A stretch of 64,000 nt of DNA from Bradyrhizobium sp. STM 3843 (GCF_000239815.1 NZ_CAFK01000323.1:1-64000), one strand, 5' to 3'. Counted from the first letter of the stretch, positions 19,158 to 28,180 are shown. Notes: generated by a model not told the origin, from the letters alone. Numbers and translations are program-made.

Positions 19158-19631
19158 TTAGAGCTTGCCGTCCGCGAGCAGCTCGCGGGTCCGCTTCAGC
19201 GTCGAAAGGAGCGCGCTCCTGTAGCCCTTGTCGCCGTCGAACTGCGCCTGCTCGGCCTGTTCCTCGGGGCCACCGGGCTGTTTGCCGCGCAGGCCGAGAT
19301 AGCAATAGAACCGCAATTGCAGCGCGCCGGTCTCGTCCTCGAACAGCTCGTTGATGATCGCGCCTTCGCGCGGGCCGGTGGCCTGGAAGAAGGTCACCTT
19401 GCGCTCCGGCTCGAAGCTGATGATCTCGCGCAGGTCGGTGCCTCCGATCGTCGCGTCGCGCACGATATGAGATGCGCTTTCCTCGACGACCTCGCATCGG
19501 GTGCACAGGCCGGGCGGCAGGAACAGCCGGGCGTCGCGGGCCTTGAGGACTAGGCCTTGCCACACCTGCGCTCGGGTCAGCGGAGTTGCGCCTTCCGGAT
19601 TCACCGGAACGGTGGCGGTGGAATAGATCAT
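19158..19631 (-). CDS. SRPBCC-superfamily AtaL-like (DUF1857) protein
   Basis: A 157-residue protein starting MIYSTATVPVNPEGA, with LTRAQVWQGLVLKARDARLFLPPG and later FFQATGPREGAIINELFED. These match the DUF1857/AtaL-like group of START-like (SRPBCC) ligand-binding proteins. Some members sit in secondary-metabolite pathways, but the bacterial ones have no assigned ligand. It lies between two NAD(P)-binding proteins, 42 and 68 bases from them, which suggests a small operon under the neighbouring LysR regulator. Confidence 0.78.
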   Translation of the reverse strand: MIYSTATVPVNPEGATPLTRAQVWQGLVLKARDARLFLPPGLCTRCEVVEESASHIVRDATIGGTDLREIISFEPERKVTFFQATGPREGAIINELFEDETGALQLRFYCYLGLRGKQPGGPEEQAEQAQFDGDKGYRSALLSTLKRTRELLADGKL

Positions 19632-19673
19632 GGTGGAATTCCTTGTTGTCGTGGTTGAGGTTGGCCCGTGCGG

Positions 19674-20543
19674 TCAGGCCGATGCCGCGGTCTCGGCGGC
19701 GAAGTCGCGATAGGAGCGCAGCGGGCGGCCGAGCAGCGCGGTGAGGCGTTCGACGTCGCCGGCCTCGGGGATCATTCCCTCGGTGAGGAAACGCTCGCTC
19801 ATCAGCCGCATGTCGAAGGCCATCCAGCTCGGCATAAACGTCCGCAAGTTTTGCTCGAAGGCGGCGGTGTCATCGCCGCCATAGGCGATCGCGCGGCCCA
19901 GCACCTCCGTCCAGATGGCTGCGACGTCAGCACCTCGCAGCCTATCCGGACCGACCAGATTGATCCGCTCGAGCGGCAGCGGGCCGGAAGCCTGCTCGCG
20001 GCGAATGAGCTCGATCGCTGCGATCTCGCCGATATCGCGGGCGTCGATCATGGCGAGGCCCTTGGCGCCGATCGGCATCGGGTAGACGCCGTAGTTGAAC
20101 ACGACGTCCTTGATCGCAAGGTCGTTGCTCATGAAATACGCGGGCCGCAGGATGGTGGCGTTGAAGCCCATCTGCTCGATCATCCGCTCGACGCCGAACT
20201 TGCCCGCGAAGTGCGGCACGTTCACGTAGAGGTCGCTGTGGATCACCGACAGATAGACGATCCGCTCGATGCGGGCCTTTCGCGCCACGTTGAGTGCGAT
20301 CAGGCCTTGCGTGAATTCATCTGCAACCACGGCGTTGAGCAGGAACAGGGTGGAAACGCCCGAGAACGCGCCGCGCAGGGAGTCGACATCGAGCAGGTCG
20401 CCCTGCACGACGGTGACACCAGCCGGGACACTGGCCTTGGCGGGATCGCGCACCAGGGCGCGCACATCGGCGCCGCGCTTGGCGAGCTGTTCGACGACTT
20501 GGCGGCCGACGGTGCCGGTTGCGCCGGTAACGAGGATGGTCAT
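19674..20543 (-). CDS. NmrA-family NAD(P)-binding protein
   Basis: A 289-residue atypical short-chain dehydrogenase. The N-terminal TILVTGATGTVGRQVVEQL is the dinucleotide-binding loop; RALVRDPAKA and VVQGDLLD follow in the usual order for NmrA/quinone oxidoreductase-2-like proteins. The canonical YxxxK pair is not evident, as in regulatory NmrA members. ATG at 20543 is preferred over GTG at 20552 because CCGGAG lies at a good distance before it. It is the first gene of the operon and reads away from the LysR regulator, with a 94-base shared promoter region. Confidence 0.87.
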   Translation of the reverse strand: MTILVTGATGTVGRQVVEQLAKRGADVRALVRDPAKASVPAGVTVVQGDLLDVDSLRGAFSGVSTLFLLNAVVADEFTQGLIALNVARKARIERIVYLSVIHSDLYVNVPHFAGKFGVERMIEQMGFNATILRPAYFMSNDLAIKDVVFNYGVYPMPIGAKGLAMIDARDIGEIAAIELIRREQASGPLPLERINLVGPDRLRGADVAAIWTEVLGRAIAYGGDDTAAFEQNLRTFMPSWMAFDMRLMSERFLTEGMIPEAGDVERLTALLGRPLRSYRDFAAETAASA

Positions 20544-20637
20544 GGGGGTCACTCCGGGTTTGGCGAGAACACACCCCGGAAATTAGCGATCCACATTTGA
20601 TCCGATAGGCGGTATATTTGGACAGACCGTCTCACTG

Positions 20638-21585
20638 GTGGAACAGATGGATTTACTGGCCCTCGCTGATTTCAACCTGGTCGCCCGGCACGAAGGGTTC
20701 GGCCGGGCTGCGCGCGCGTCCGGGCGGCCGAAAGCGACCCTCTCCCGACGGGTCGCGGAGCTGGAGACCAGCCTCGATCTGCGGCTGTTCGAGCGCGGCG
20801 GGCGCGCATTGAAGCTCACCCAGGAAGGACGGGCGCTGTTCGAGCGCACGGGGGCATTGCTCGCCGAGCTCGACGAGACGGCGGCAGCGATCGCCTCCGG
20901 CGGGGACAAGCCGCGAGGACGATTGCGGATCAGCGCGCCGCTCTTGTTTTCGCAGACCGCAATGGGGAAGCTGGCGGCCGCGTTCGCGGTGAAATATCCG
21001 CAAGTCCGGCTTGAGGTCACGACGGAAGACCGGACCGTCGACATGGTGGAGGAGGGTTATGACCTGGTGATCCGGGTCAATCCCGATCCGGACGACACGC
21101 TGGTCGGACGCATCTTCTTGCGCGACCGCCTGGTCGCCGTGGCGAGTCCGAGTCTTGTTAGACCGAGTCTTGTTAGACCGGGGCTTATTCCATCAGGCCG
21201 CATTCGACCGGCGGACAATTCCGCCATCCCCGCCGTCGTGCGCGGGGCCGCCGACCAGGCTGCGGCCTGGAACGTCACGACGCCGTCTGGCAAGTCGCGC
21301 ATCGCGATTGATCCAGTGCTTCGCCTGTCGTCGCTCCTCATGGTCCGCGACGCGGTCCGCGCCGGCATCGGCGCCGGACGCCTGCCAATATCACTCGTCA
21401 GCCACGATCTCGCTGCCGGCACGCTCGTGCATTTGGGTGACGTCGATGGGCCGGAGATCGCGCTCTGGACTCTCTATCCGTCGCGACGGCTCTTGAGCGC
21501 GCGCGTCTCCGCCTTCCTGGACTTCCTGAAGGACGCCTTTCCGATGGGGACGTCTGATGAACTGGCGGCCTATGTCGGGGGATGA
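20638..21585 (+). CDS. LysR-family transcriptional regulator
   Basis: About 315 residues with a typical N-terminal winged helix-turn-helix (residues 6-65, GFGRAARASGRPKATLSRRV) and a C-terminal LysR effector-binding domain. The start is GTG at 20638 or ATG at 20647. Divergent placement next to the NmrA/AtaL-like/NAD(P)-binding operon makes it the probable regulator of those genes. A 15-base direct duplication at 21151-21180 repeats SLVRP inside the effector domain. The frame stays open, so the protein is probably functional. Confidence 0.92.
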   Translation: MEQMDLLALADFNLVARHEGFGRAARASGRPKATLSRRVAELETSLDLRLFERGGRALKLTQEGRALFERTGALLAELDETAAAIASGGDKPRGRLRISAPLLFSQTAMGKLAAAFAVKYPQVRLEVTTEDRTVDMVEEGYDLVIRVNPDPDDTLVGRIFLRDRLVAVASPSLVRPSLVRPGLIPSGRIRPADNSAIPAVVRGAADQAAAWNVTTPSGKSRIAIDPVLRLSSLLMVRDAVRAGIGAGRLPISLVSHDLAAGTLVHLGDVDGPEIALWTLYPSRRLLSARVSAFLDFLKDAFPMGTSDELAAYVGG

Positions 21586-21654
21586 GAGCGTCCGATCGGC
21601 CGTCGGTCAAACAAGTCGGCGATGAAACACTGTTTGCGTCGAAATGGAGAAAAC

Positions 21655-22341
21655 ATGACCCTCTTGATAGTGAGCGCGGTTGGATTGGTGATCGGCTATC
21701 TTTTCGGTTCTACGCCGACGGGCTATCTGGCGGGGAAACTCCTCAAGGGTATTGATATTCGAGAGCATGGCTCCAGATCCACCGGGGCGACGAATGTCTT
21801 GCGGACCCTCGGCAAGTGGCCTGCGTTGGTAGTGCTCATCGTCGATGTGCTGAAAGGCGTCGGTGCCATCATCGTTGTCCGGTCGTTCTGTCCTTGGCTC
21901 TATACCGAGTTAGCTCCGACGCCGCCGACGGCGCTTGATTTGCAAATCTGGGTGCCATGGGCTGTCTGCTTGGCCGGAATTGCCGTGTTGTTTGGGCATG
22001 GCCGCTCGATTTGGTTGAATTTCACGGGCGGCAAATCCGCCGCGACCGGGCTGGGCGTGTTGCTGGCGATGTCGTGGCCAGTGGGATTGGGAGCTGCAGC
22101 GGTCTTTGGCATCGTACTGGCTATTGCTCGGATCGTTTCCCTCAGTTCGATCCTCGCGGCGTTGACAGCCATCGTTCTCGTCTGCGGCTTCGAGCAACCG
22201 TTGCCCTATCGGTTGCTGGTGATCGCAGGCGGCATCTACGTGATTATTCGCCATCGTGCCAATATTCAGCGGCTATTAGGGGGAACGGAGCCGCGCCTGG
22301 GCCGAAATGGCCCCGATACGAAAGCAGAGGTGCAAGTCTAG
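21655..22341 (+). CDS. plsY: Glycerol-3-phosphate acyltransferase PlsY
   Basis: Membrane enzyme of 228 residues that moves acyl groups from acyl-phosphate to glycerol-3-phosphate, the first step of phospholipid synthesis. The three PlsY motifs are readable: GSTPTGYLAGKLLKGIDIRE..GSRSTGATN, then GHGRSIWLNFTGGKSAATGLG, then RHRANIQRLLGGTEPRLG. Several hydrophobic segments fit a polytopic inner-membrane protein. ATG at 21655 has GGAGA six bases upstream; the open frame extends a little further without support. The C-terminus is slightly longer than usual. It could be a second copy, since codon use is somewhat less GC-rich than in the core genes nearby. Confidence 0.9.
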   Translation: MTLLIVSAVGLVIGYLFGSTPTGYLAGKLLKGIDIREHGSRSTGATNVLRTLGKWPALVVLIVDVLKGVGAIIVVRSFCPWLYTELAPTPPTALDLQIWVPWAVCLAGIAVLFGHGRSIWLNFTGGKSAATGLGVLLAMSWPVGLGAAAVFGIVLAIARIVSLSSILAALTAIVLVCGFEQPLPYRLLVIAGGIYVIIRHRANIQRLLGGTEPRLGRNGPDTKAEVQV

Positions 22342-22451
22342 CACATGTATTTTCCTGAGCCTCGATCTCGCGCGCGGGTCTCTGACCCGAAGCGGAAGCC
22401 GCTCCCGCCGACGCTCTGGAAGTGCGGCTGATATTGAAAAAGCGAGATCGG

Positions 22452-23099
22452 CTATGACATACGCCTGCCGGAGCTTGCGGGCGGCATCGCGGACGGATGG
22501 CTCTGCCGCCCCGTCGAGATCAGGAAAGCTTCGCGTTCAGCGGCGGGCATCGCCTTTATGCGGCGAACGACTGTGAACCGTATTGCCAGAAATCCAGCAA
22601 CGAAGACGGCCAGTTTGCTGACGATCCCGAAGATCGGCATGATCATAGCCCAAGTCGGCACGCTCCAAGCCATCGCCCCGAAGGCATTCACTGCTGCCGA
22701 CACGAACATCAGGCCGGCCCAGACGAAGCCAACGACGACGGCGACGTCAGAGGCGACAGCACTTGCAATGGCCGGCAGATAGCGAATCATCCAGCCCGGC
22801 TTGAGCATGACCACGCCGACGATCAGATAGATCACGCTTGGCTTGAACAGCACGAAGCGGGGGTCATCGGTCAGGAGTGTCGCGGTGCCGGCGGCGATGA
22901 CCAGAAACAGGCTCAGCCACTCCATGATGTCGATTGTCTTTCGCCGGAGGAATTGAATTGCGATCTGGGTGATGCCGAGCGCAATGCCTAGGCTGACGGA
23001 GAGGATCGTGTTGTGGGTCAGGAGAAACACAACGAGAAAGAAAAGGGTAGAAGCCAGATCGAGCAGCAACAGTTTGATCGCTTCGAGGAAGTCTCTCAT
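22452..23099 (-). CDS. ispZ: IspZ/YciB family inner-membrane septation protein
   Basis: A 215-residue polytopic membrane protein. The family pattern is clear: LGITQIAIQFLRRKTIDIME, then WLSLFLVIAAGTATLLTDDP and FKPSVIYLIVGVVM, and a tail of hydrophobic segments. IspZ/YciB proteins affect cell-envelope synthesis and septation. Start is ATG at 23099; the longer upstream frame has no ribosome site. It converges on plsY with about 110 bases between. The C-terminal 25 residues are polar and variable. Confidence 0.88.
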   Translation of the reverse strand: MRDFLEAIKLLLLDLASTLFFLVVFLLTHNTILSVSLGIALGITQIAIQFLRRKTIDIMEWLSLFLVIAAGTATLLTDDPRFVLFKPSVIYLIVGVVMLKPGWMIRYLPAIASAVASDVAVVVGFVWAGLMFVSAAVNAFGAMAWSVPTWAMIMPIFGIVSKLAVFVAGFLAIRFTVVRRIKAMPAAEREAFLISTGRQSHPSAMPPASSGRRMS

Positions 23100-23351
23100 C
23101 GCTCCCTGAACTCCGCTTCTATTGGCCAATCGGCGTCCGCTTGCTATCAAGAGAGACGCTAAGAATGAATGCGGGTGCGAACAATCAGAGGAAGGATCAG
23201 TACCGCAGAAGCACGACGCAAACCGACAGGAATAATCTGGCCACCGCAGCGCGGAGGCCAAGGTCAAGAGCCGTCAATCCCGTCGCGGGCTCCGATTCAA
23301 TGCAACTCGATAGTACAGGGCTGGACGGGCCAGGCAGCCGGCGTCCAGCTC

Positions 23352-24389
23352 TTACTCTTGGCGGCCTTCATCGAGGAAGGCCTGGACTGCCTCAAACAGT
23401 TTGAGGCGGTTCTTCTCCATGATGATGGAATGAGTTCCTTCGGCGAGTTCGACGTAACGTTTGCCAAGCGAGTTCACCAGCAACGGAAACAAGGTCTGCG
23501 CCATGTAAGGTGGCGTATCACGGTCCCACTCTGCCTGAATGAGCAGGGTCGGCACCGTGATCTTGGCCGGGTCGTAGTACGCTTTGCCGGCGCCCGTGAA
23601 TTGCTGCCCGTCCTGAACGACGCCATTCGGGGCCCGGACAACGGGAGGGTTCATTGCCGCTCCAACCGGATCAGTGGCGAAAGTCGCATCGGCCCAAGCG
23701 TCAAACCATCCCGGCGGAATCAATGAGGCCTTTTGGTCCTCGGCAACGCCGGTGTACCAACGCTCCTTGGCTTGCTCTCTCGTGACCATCCGATAGGCGC
23801 CGAGCTTGCCTGAGCCCGCCTGAACAAGAGATGGTGTCTGGCGTATCCAGGCCGGTGCATAGAGAACGAGGCGTTGGACTTTGGATGGATTCTGCGTGGT
23901 GTAGGTTGCCATGAGAGTGGTTCCCCATGACCAGCCGAGCAGATCCAACCTGGGAATGTTGCGACGCTGCAGGATGTAGTCGACCGCCGCCCCGATATCC
24001 CTGACCGCAGTCTCTCCGGTCACAATGGGCGGATTTGCCTCGGGCTTGTCCGCCATTTCGGGCGGGCGGGTGGACTTCCCGTACCCACGTACATCGAGAA
24101 GCCAGACATCGTAGCCGCGAGAGGCGATGTACTCCATCCAGGATAGCCCATCCAGCTTGAGATCGAACGCCGTCTCGGCCGGATAAGTCGCACCATGAAC
24201 AAACAAAACCGTTTGCTCCGGTCGAAATGCGGTCATATCCGCCAGCCGCTTGTTGCGAACATAGACTTCAATTCCTGGGTCGCTCGTCTTCACCATCGCT
24301 TCTTCGGTCACGAGTGGTTTCGACTGTGCCAGGGCCGGAGTACCAAACAAAACGGCTGCCAAAAAACCAGCAAGAATGGGTACGTGCAT
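23352..24389 (-). CDS. Exported alpha/beta-fold hydrolase
   Basis: A 345-residue serine hydrolase with a signal peptide (hydrophobic residues 4-18, ending ALA-QS), so periplasmic. The oxyanion region is VLFVHGATYPAE; the nucleophile elbow is GWSWG near residue 150; WDRD supplies the likely acid and GTHS the histidine near the C-terminus. The substrate is not deducible. ATG at 24389 is supported by GGGAGG eight bases upstream; the extra 72 codons of open frame upstream belong to non-coding DNA with a repeat. It stands alone. Confidence 0.88.
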   Translation of the reverse strand: MHVPILAGFLAAVLFGTPALAQSKPLVTEEAMVKTSDPGIEVYVRNKRLADMTAFRPEQTVLFVHGATYPAETAFDLKLDGLSWMEYIASRGYDVWLLDVRGYGKSTRPPEMADKPEANPPIVTGETAVRDIGAAVDYILQRRNIPRLDLLGWSWGTTLMATYTTQNPSKVQRLVLYAPAWIRQTPSLVQAGSGKLGAYRMVTREQAKERWYTGVAEDQKASLIPPGWFDAWADATFATDPVGAAMNPPVVRAPNGVVQDGQQFTGAGKAYYDPAKITVPTLLIQAEWDRDTPPYMAQTLFPLLVNSLGKRYVELAEGTHSIIMEKNRLKLFEAVQAFLDEGRQE

Positions 24390-25030
24390 GAATGGGCCTC
24401 CCTTTGCTCCCGGCTTCTTGCCAAGTCTTGGGAAGCTTAGCGCCGAACGGAAACGGTTCAAACTCGAAAGACAAAGCGGATTACCTGGTACGGTGGCGAA
24501 TTGCTGGACCGACGCTCGGTCTGCCATCTTCTGCTTCGGGCCATCTCGGACCTTGCGGCCGGCTCCAGCGATGTCTGCCGTTGGGGTTCGACTGGAAGTT
24601 AGCAATCACGGACGAAGGGCGCTTTTGACCCGACGGCGTCGTATCGGTGAATTCATTGCGGTGCGGCTGCAGACGAAGGGAGACGATGCGGTCGTCGCGC
24701 GCCTCGGGTCGGAGTGCGTGGAGATGTGCCGAGCTTTTCCTGCTCCAAGCGTGGCGCCTCGGTCCGGACCGAACTGACCGGTCTCAAACAAGCTGCGCTC
24801 CCGCCTGATGCGGATTCTTAGCGAAGGGCACGGCGCCAATCGGAATGACGAGCGCAGACAAGAGACCAGGCACGACAATGTTCATTGTGGGCATCGTGGA
24901 ACGCTGCTAATGTAGTGTCCTCGCGTGACTGGCGACATCGGATGGAGCACCATCGGGAAGCGCGGGATAACTGCCGTTCGCCTGGGCAATTGGGGATTCC
25001 CCCGTTGAAGCGCTTCTTCTGGAGCTGCCC
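24390..25030. repeat. Gene-free stretch with diverged repeat, copy 1 of the GCTTTTGACCC family
   Basis: No gene is evident. From about 24520 to 24640 the sequence matches three other places in the window (about 26068-26185, 27110-27222, 28020-28150). The shared order is a GGCCxxTxTCGGACC block, a GATGTCTGC block, GGAAGT, and a terminal GCTTTTGACCC (24621-24631). The rest, 24650-25000, shows no recognisable feature. Confidence 0.6.
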
Positions 25031-25432
25031 ATGCTGACGTCGATCAAAATCACCGGCCTTCAAACTTACGGCTATCACGGCCTGTTCGAGGAAGAGCGAA
25101 CGCTCGGACAAAAATTCAGTTTTGATATTACAATCGCGCTGCGAGAGGTCCGGACCCACCTCAGTGATGATCTGGACTCATCCGTGAGATATGATGCCGT
25201 CGTCGATGAAGCAGTGAGAATTGCCGCGTCGGACAAGTTCCAGACACTGGAGGCTCTGGGTGAGACGATTGCCCTGGGTCTGCTGCGACGCTTCATCATC
25301 ATGGATAGCGTTACGGTCGCCGTTGCGAAATCCAGTCCACCGATTGCCCATTCGATAGAACAGGTCGGCGTCCAGGTAAGCCTGCGGCGTGCCGACCTCG
25401 TGCTGGGTCAGGACGAGATCGCCGGAGTCTGA
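25031..25432 (+). CDS. folB: Dihydroneopterin aldolase
   Basis: A 133-residue FolB that converts 7,8-dihydroneopterin to 6-hydroxymethyl-dihydropterin in folate synthesis. Family motifs are present: TGLQTYGYHGLFEEE at residues 8-22, VRYDAVVDEAV, TLEALGETIA and the C-terminal VTVAVAKSSPPI. No other folate genes are close; the usual folP/folK partners are absent. It may be a second, stand-alone copy in a region that otherwise looks accessory. Confidence 0.87.
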   Translation: MLTSIKITGLQTYGYHGLFEEERTLGQKFSFDITIALREVRTHLSDDLDSSVRYDAVVDEAVRIAASDKFQTLEALGETIALGLLRRFIIMDSVTVAVAKSSPPIAHSIEQVGVQVSLRRADLVLGQDEIAGV

Positions 25433-25482
25433 CTTCCCCAGCATCCCACGCCCACGTCAGGGTGATCAAGGAGGAGGTTCCC

Positions 25483-25989
25483 ATGGCGATCCTCACACGC
25501 CCCGAAGCAAACTGGACAATTCGACCATTCCGGCTCGACGACGCGCCGGCTGCTCGGCGTCTCATCGAAGTGGTTTGGCATGAGCATTTTCATGATCACC
25601 CGGATTCTTTTGTGCGGGACTTCGTCTATTCTCGCCTGTCGGACGTCGACAATGCAGAAGCCGTGTATGTCGATCGGGCTCTCTTTTTGTGTGCGGTGGT
25701 CGAAACCGCAATCGTCGGCACCGGTGCGATCAAGCGTCTCGACGATCGAGAGTGCGAAATGGTTCGCATGTTTGTCGCGCCGATCTACCGAGGCCGCGGG
25801 ATCGCGCGGGCTATTGCAGATGGACTCATCAGCTTTGCCCGCAGCGCCGGATATGATCGCATACGCTTGTCCAGCAACAGCGCGCTGACGATCTCGCATC
25901 GCCTCTACGAAAGCATGGGCTTCCAACCTGCCGCCCCCTGGGACCCAGGCGGCGAGACCTACTCACGGTACTACGCCCTCCAATTATGA
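25483..25989 (+). CDS. GNAT-family N-acetyltransferase
   Basis: A 168-residue acetyltransferase. The acetyl-CoA-binding motif A is visible as VRMFVAPIYRGRGIARAIAD (R/Q-x-x-G-x-G/A), and the C-terminal motif B as HRLYESMGF. The start is ATG at 25483, behind a strong GGAGGAGG; the open frame begins 21 bases earlier without a site. It lies 50 bases after folB on the same strand and may share its transcript. The acceptor substrate is unknown. Confidence 0.88.
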   Translation: MAILTRPEANWTIRPFRLDDAPAARRLIEVVWHEHFHDHPDSFVRDFVYSRLSDVDNAEAVYVDRALFLCAVVETAIVGTGAIKRLDDRECEMVRMFVAPIYRGRGIARAIADGLISFARSAGYDRIRLSSNSALTISHRLYESMGFQPAAPWDPGGETYSRYYALQL

Positions 25990-26392
25990 GCTGCCACGTG
26001 CCCAAGGAGGCCTGCCTGGATGAGGCGGCATCGCACCTCGTATATGGCGAATTGAAGGAGACCGACTGCCTTTATTGGCCTATCTCGGACCCTGCGGCAG
26101 GCTCTGGCGACGTCTGCTGCTGGGGTTCGACCGGGAGTAAGCATTCATAGAAGCGAACGCTCGCTTTTGACCCAGACCGGAAGTCGCGCCTGATCCATTC
26201 AAAACTGATCATTCTACGCGTTAAAGCTCGCCGCAACTCCTTCGCATCCGATTAATTTCGGCTACCCTTGTTGCATGTCCGTGCTGTCTGCGTCCTCCAG
26301 AGAAATCTCAGGACAATCCTCGTCCCGGTCGATCTCGTCGAGCGCCGCCTCGATCTGATCGTTCGCCACCCTGGGCACCGGTTCGAGGCAGT
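25990..26392. repeat. Gene-free stretch with copy 2 of the GCTTTTGACCC repeat
   Basis: A diverged copy of the repeat occupies about 26068-26185 (CTATCTCGGACC block, GACGTCTGC block, ending GCTTTTGACCC at 26163-26173). The remainder is non-coding and contains the downstream region of the CheZ gene. Open frames on both strands here have no ribosome sites and no recognisable protein pattern. Confidence 0.6.
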
Positions 26393-26911
26393 TCACGCGA
26401 ACAGCTTGTCGATGTCGTCCTGGGAAATCGCCACGCTCGGCCGCTGCGGGCCCTCCATCAAGTCCGGGGCGCTTTCGACAGCAAGCTCGGCGGCTAGCCG
26501 CGCCAGCTCCTCTTTTCCCCACATGCGGACTAGCCTGTTGATGTGGTCCTCCATGAACTGCAGCGACTTGACGACTCGCGTGATCCGCTGCCCTGTGAGG
26601 TCCTGAAACGCGCAAGCCTCGAACACCTTGTTTGTGCTATCGACGATCTCGTCGCATACCGCTGCGGCAGTGGGGTCGTTGACGCTTTGCAACTTCACGA
26701 CGCTGGCGCCGATCGCCTCCATGCTTTCGAGGATCGTGTTCCCGGCTGCCTCCGTATTCTCGACGATCGCGTCGAGGGTGTCTGCCATCGTCGCGAAACT
26801 GCCCTTGCTGTCACCTTGAAGGGCGGCGAGTTCCCGCCGCATGCTGCTAAGTTGGCCGAACATCTCGACCAGGAGCGTTTTCAGCACCCTCTCTTGTTCC
26901 GGCGCAATCAT
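26393..26911 (-). CDS. CheZ-family protein phosphatase
   Basis: A 172-residue, mostly helical protein. The central SFATMADTLDAIVENTEAAGNTI and the hallmark ACAFQDLTGQRITRVVKSLQ (catalytic Asp and Gln of CheZ phosphatases in FQDLTGQ) identify it. CheZ dephosphorylates CheY-P. The last residues, AISQDDIDKLFA, resemble the CheY-binding N-terminal peptide of FliM (LSQxEIDxLL), a plausible docking tail. No che or flagellar genes are near, so it is an isolated gene in an accessory-looking stretch. Start is ATG at 26911. Confidence 0.83.
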   Translation of the reverse strand: MIAPEQERVLKTLLVEMFGQLSSMRRELAALQGDSKGSFATMADTLDAIVENTEAAGNTILESMEAIGASVVKLQSVNDPTAAAVCDEIVDSTNKVFEACAFQDLTGQRITRVVKSLQFMEDHINRLVRMWGKEELARLAAELAVESAPDLMEGPQRPSVAISQDDIDKLFA

Positions 26912-27360
26912 CGAAATCCCCGATTCTCCTTCAACGTCTCCGTACTAAGGGTTTCACGATGCAGTTGCAAACCCCGGCCTGCTTGTCTGCAATGACATCT
27001 CACATTCGATTCGGCGGCAACCAGGTCGCGACGCGGTCATCGAGATCGAGCGCAACCTCGAAGCGGTACTTTGGTCAGGGTCGTGTTGTTCAAGAAATTG
27101 ATCGGCGACGAGGAGGTCAGCTTCTGGCCCGTCCTGGACATTCTGGTCTGCGCCCGCGATGTCGGCTTCCGGCCGTCCACCGGAAGTAAGGCAGTCGGGG
27201 ACCGCTAGCCCGCTTTTGACCCGTTGCTGACCTCGGCTAGGCCCCGATGTTGTAAGCACTATAGCTATGGGAGCGATGGTTCGCTCAGGTACTACGATCG
27301 CCGGGACTCGCCGAATTGGCGGCCCGAGTTCGCCAGCGCTCGGCATCACAGGAGAACTTC
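26912..27360. repeat. Gene-free stretch with copy 3 of the GCTTTTGACCC repeat
   Basis: The region between divergent cheZ and imm11-like genes. A diverged repeat copy spans about 27110-27222 (TTCTGGCCCGTCCTGGACATT block, GATGTCGGC, CGGAAGTAAG, ending GCTTTTGACCC at 27212-27222). The last part supplies the GGAGAA ribosome site of the next gene. No gene is supported here. Confidence 0.6.
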
Positions 27361-27972
27361 ATGAGGGAGCAGGCCAAGGATTCGCCTTGCGGACCACGAA
27401 ACTACTATACGCTTAAGCCGGATTTCAACGTCAAGGCGCCCGGACATCAATGGCTGAATCGAGCCGAGCAGATGGCCGGGTGGTATCCTTACCCCGATCA
27501 GCCCTTTCGCGGAATACGGTTCTCGAAACCGCCGCAGATCAGATTCGATCGCAAGCGAGGACGAACGACGTTACGTGACGCTGCGCCATTCACGCTGAGC
27601 AGCTGGCTGGTTACGGATCGCCTAAAGGTGCTGTTCGAACGGTTGGATCCCGAGGCGTTCGTCTTTCAAAAGGTCGATGTCGACTATAGCAATTTTCCCG
27701 AGCCGGGTCCGGACTATTGGCTCGTGTACTTCATGCGAATGCTCGACTGCGTCGACGAAGAACATTCGATTATTGCCTATCAAGACGACCTGCCTGGCAT
27801 CAAGAACTACCTGGGGCTGATCGATGTCCGGATGCGGTCGGACATCGTAGGCGCGGCGCACGCGTTCCGGCTCATCTACGCGGACAGTACGCTGATCGTC
27901 GACGACATCATCGTCGCAGCGTTAAGGGCCGAACAGATTCGGGGCTTCGAATTCGAGCCGATCCAAAAATGA
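27361..27972 (+). CDS. Imm11/DUF1629-like immunity-type protein, orphan
   Basis: A 203-residue soluble protein. The C-terminal half has the pattern of the Imm11 (DUF1629) family: VDYSNFPEPGPDYWLVYFMR, a Asp-rich CVDEEHS, then VGAAHAFRLIYADSTLIVDD and a closing helix with AEQIRGFEFEPI. Members are thought to protect against cognate polymorphic toxins. No toxin gene is recognisable on either side, so it would be an orphan immunity gene. ATG at 27361 follows GGAGAAC at a good distance. Family assignment is by pattern only. Confidence 0.65.
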   Translation: MREQAKDSPCGPRNYYTLKPDFNVKAPGHQWLNRAEQMAGWYPYPDQPFRGIRFSKPPQIRFDRKRGRTTLRDAAPFTLSSWLVTDRLKVLFERLDPEAFVFQKVDVDYSNFPEPGPDYWLVYFMRMLDCVDEEHSIIAYQDDLPGIKNYLGLIDVRMRSDIVGAAHAFRLIYADSTLIVDDIIVAALRAEQIRGFEFEPIQK

Positions 27973-28180
27973 TCCTGATTGGTCACGCAACCGAAATGAT
28001 CGATCGCCCATTCTCCGCGAAGACGTCCGGTTCAGTCCGCTGTTGGCCCGTTTCGAACCTTACGGGTGGCGCTGAGGACGTCCGCTCTCGGGGCATGACC
28101 GGAAGTCTGCAATCCGAGCCCATGGGCCGCTTGAGACCCAAAGCGGGCAACGTTGCCAAATCGCCTGCGCCCAAACACGA
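27973..28180. repeat. Copy 4 of the GCTTTTGACCC repeat
   Basis: From about 28020 to 28150 the same block order as in the three copies upstream is seen: TGTTGGCCCGTTTCGAACC, GAGGACGTCCGC, CCGGAAGT, and a mutated terminal box GCTTGAGACCC at 28129-28139. It is the most diverged copy and lies immediately before the large hairpin repeat. Confidence 0.5.

Noticed and set aside
26262-26615. 117-codon reverse frame overlapping the CheZ gene
   Set aside because: It runs in a different frame of the same strand and shows no domain.
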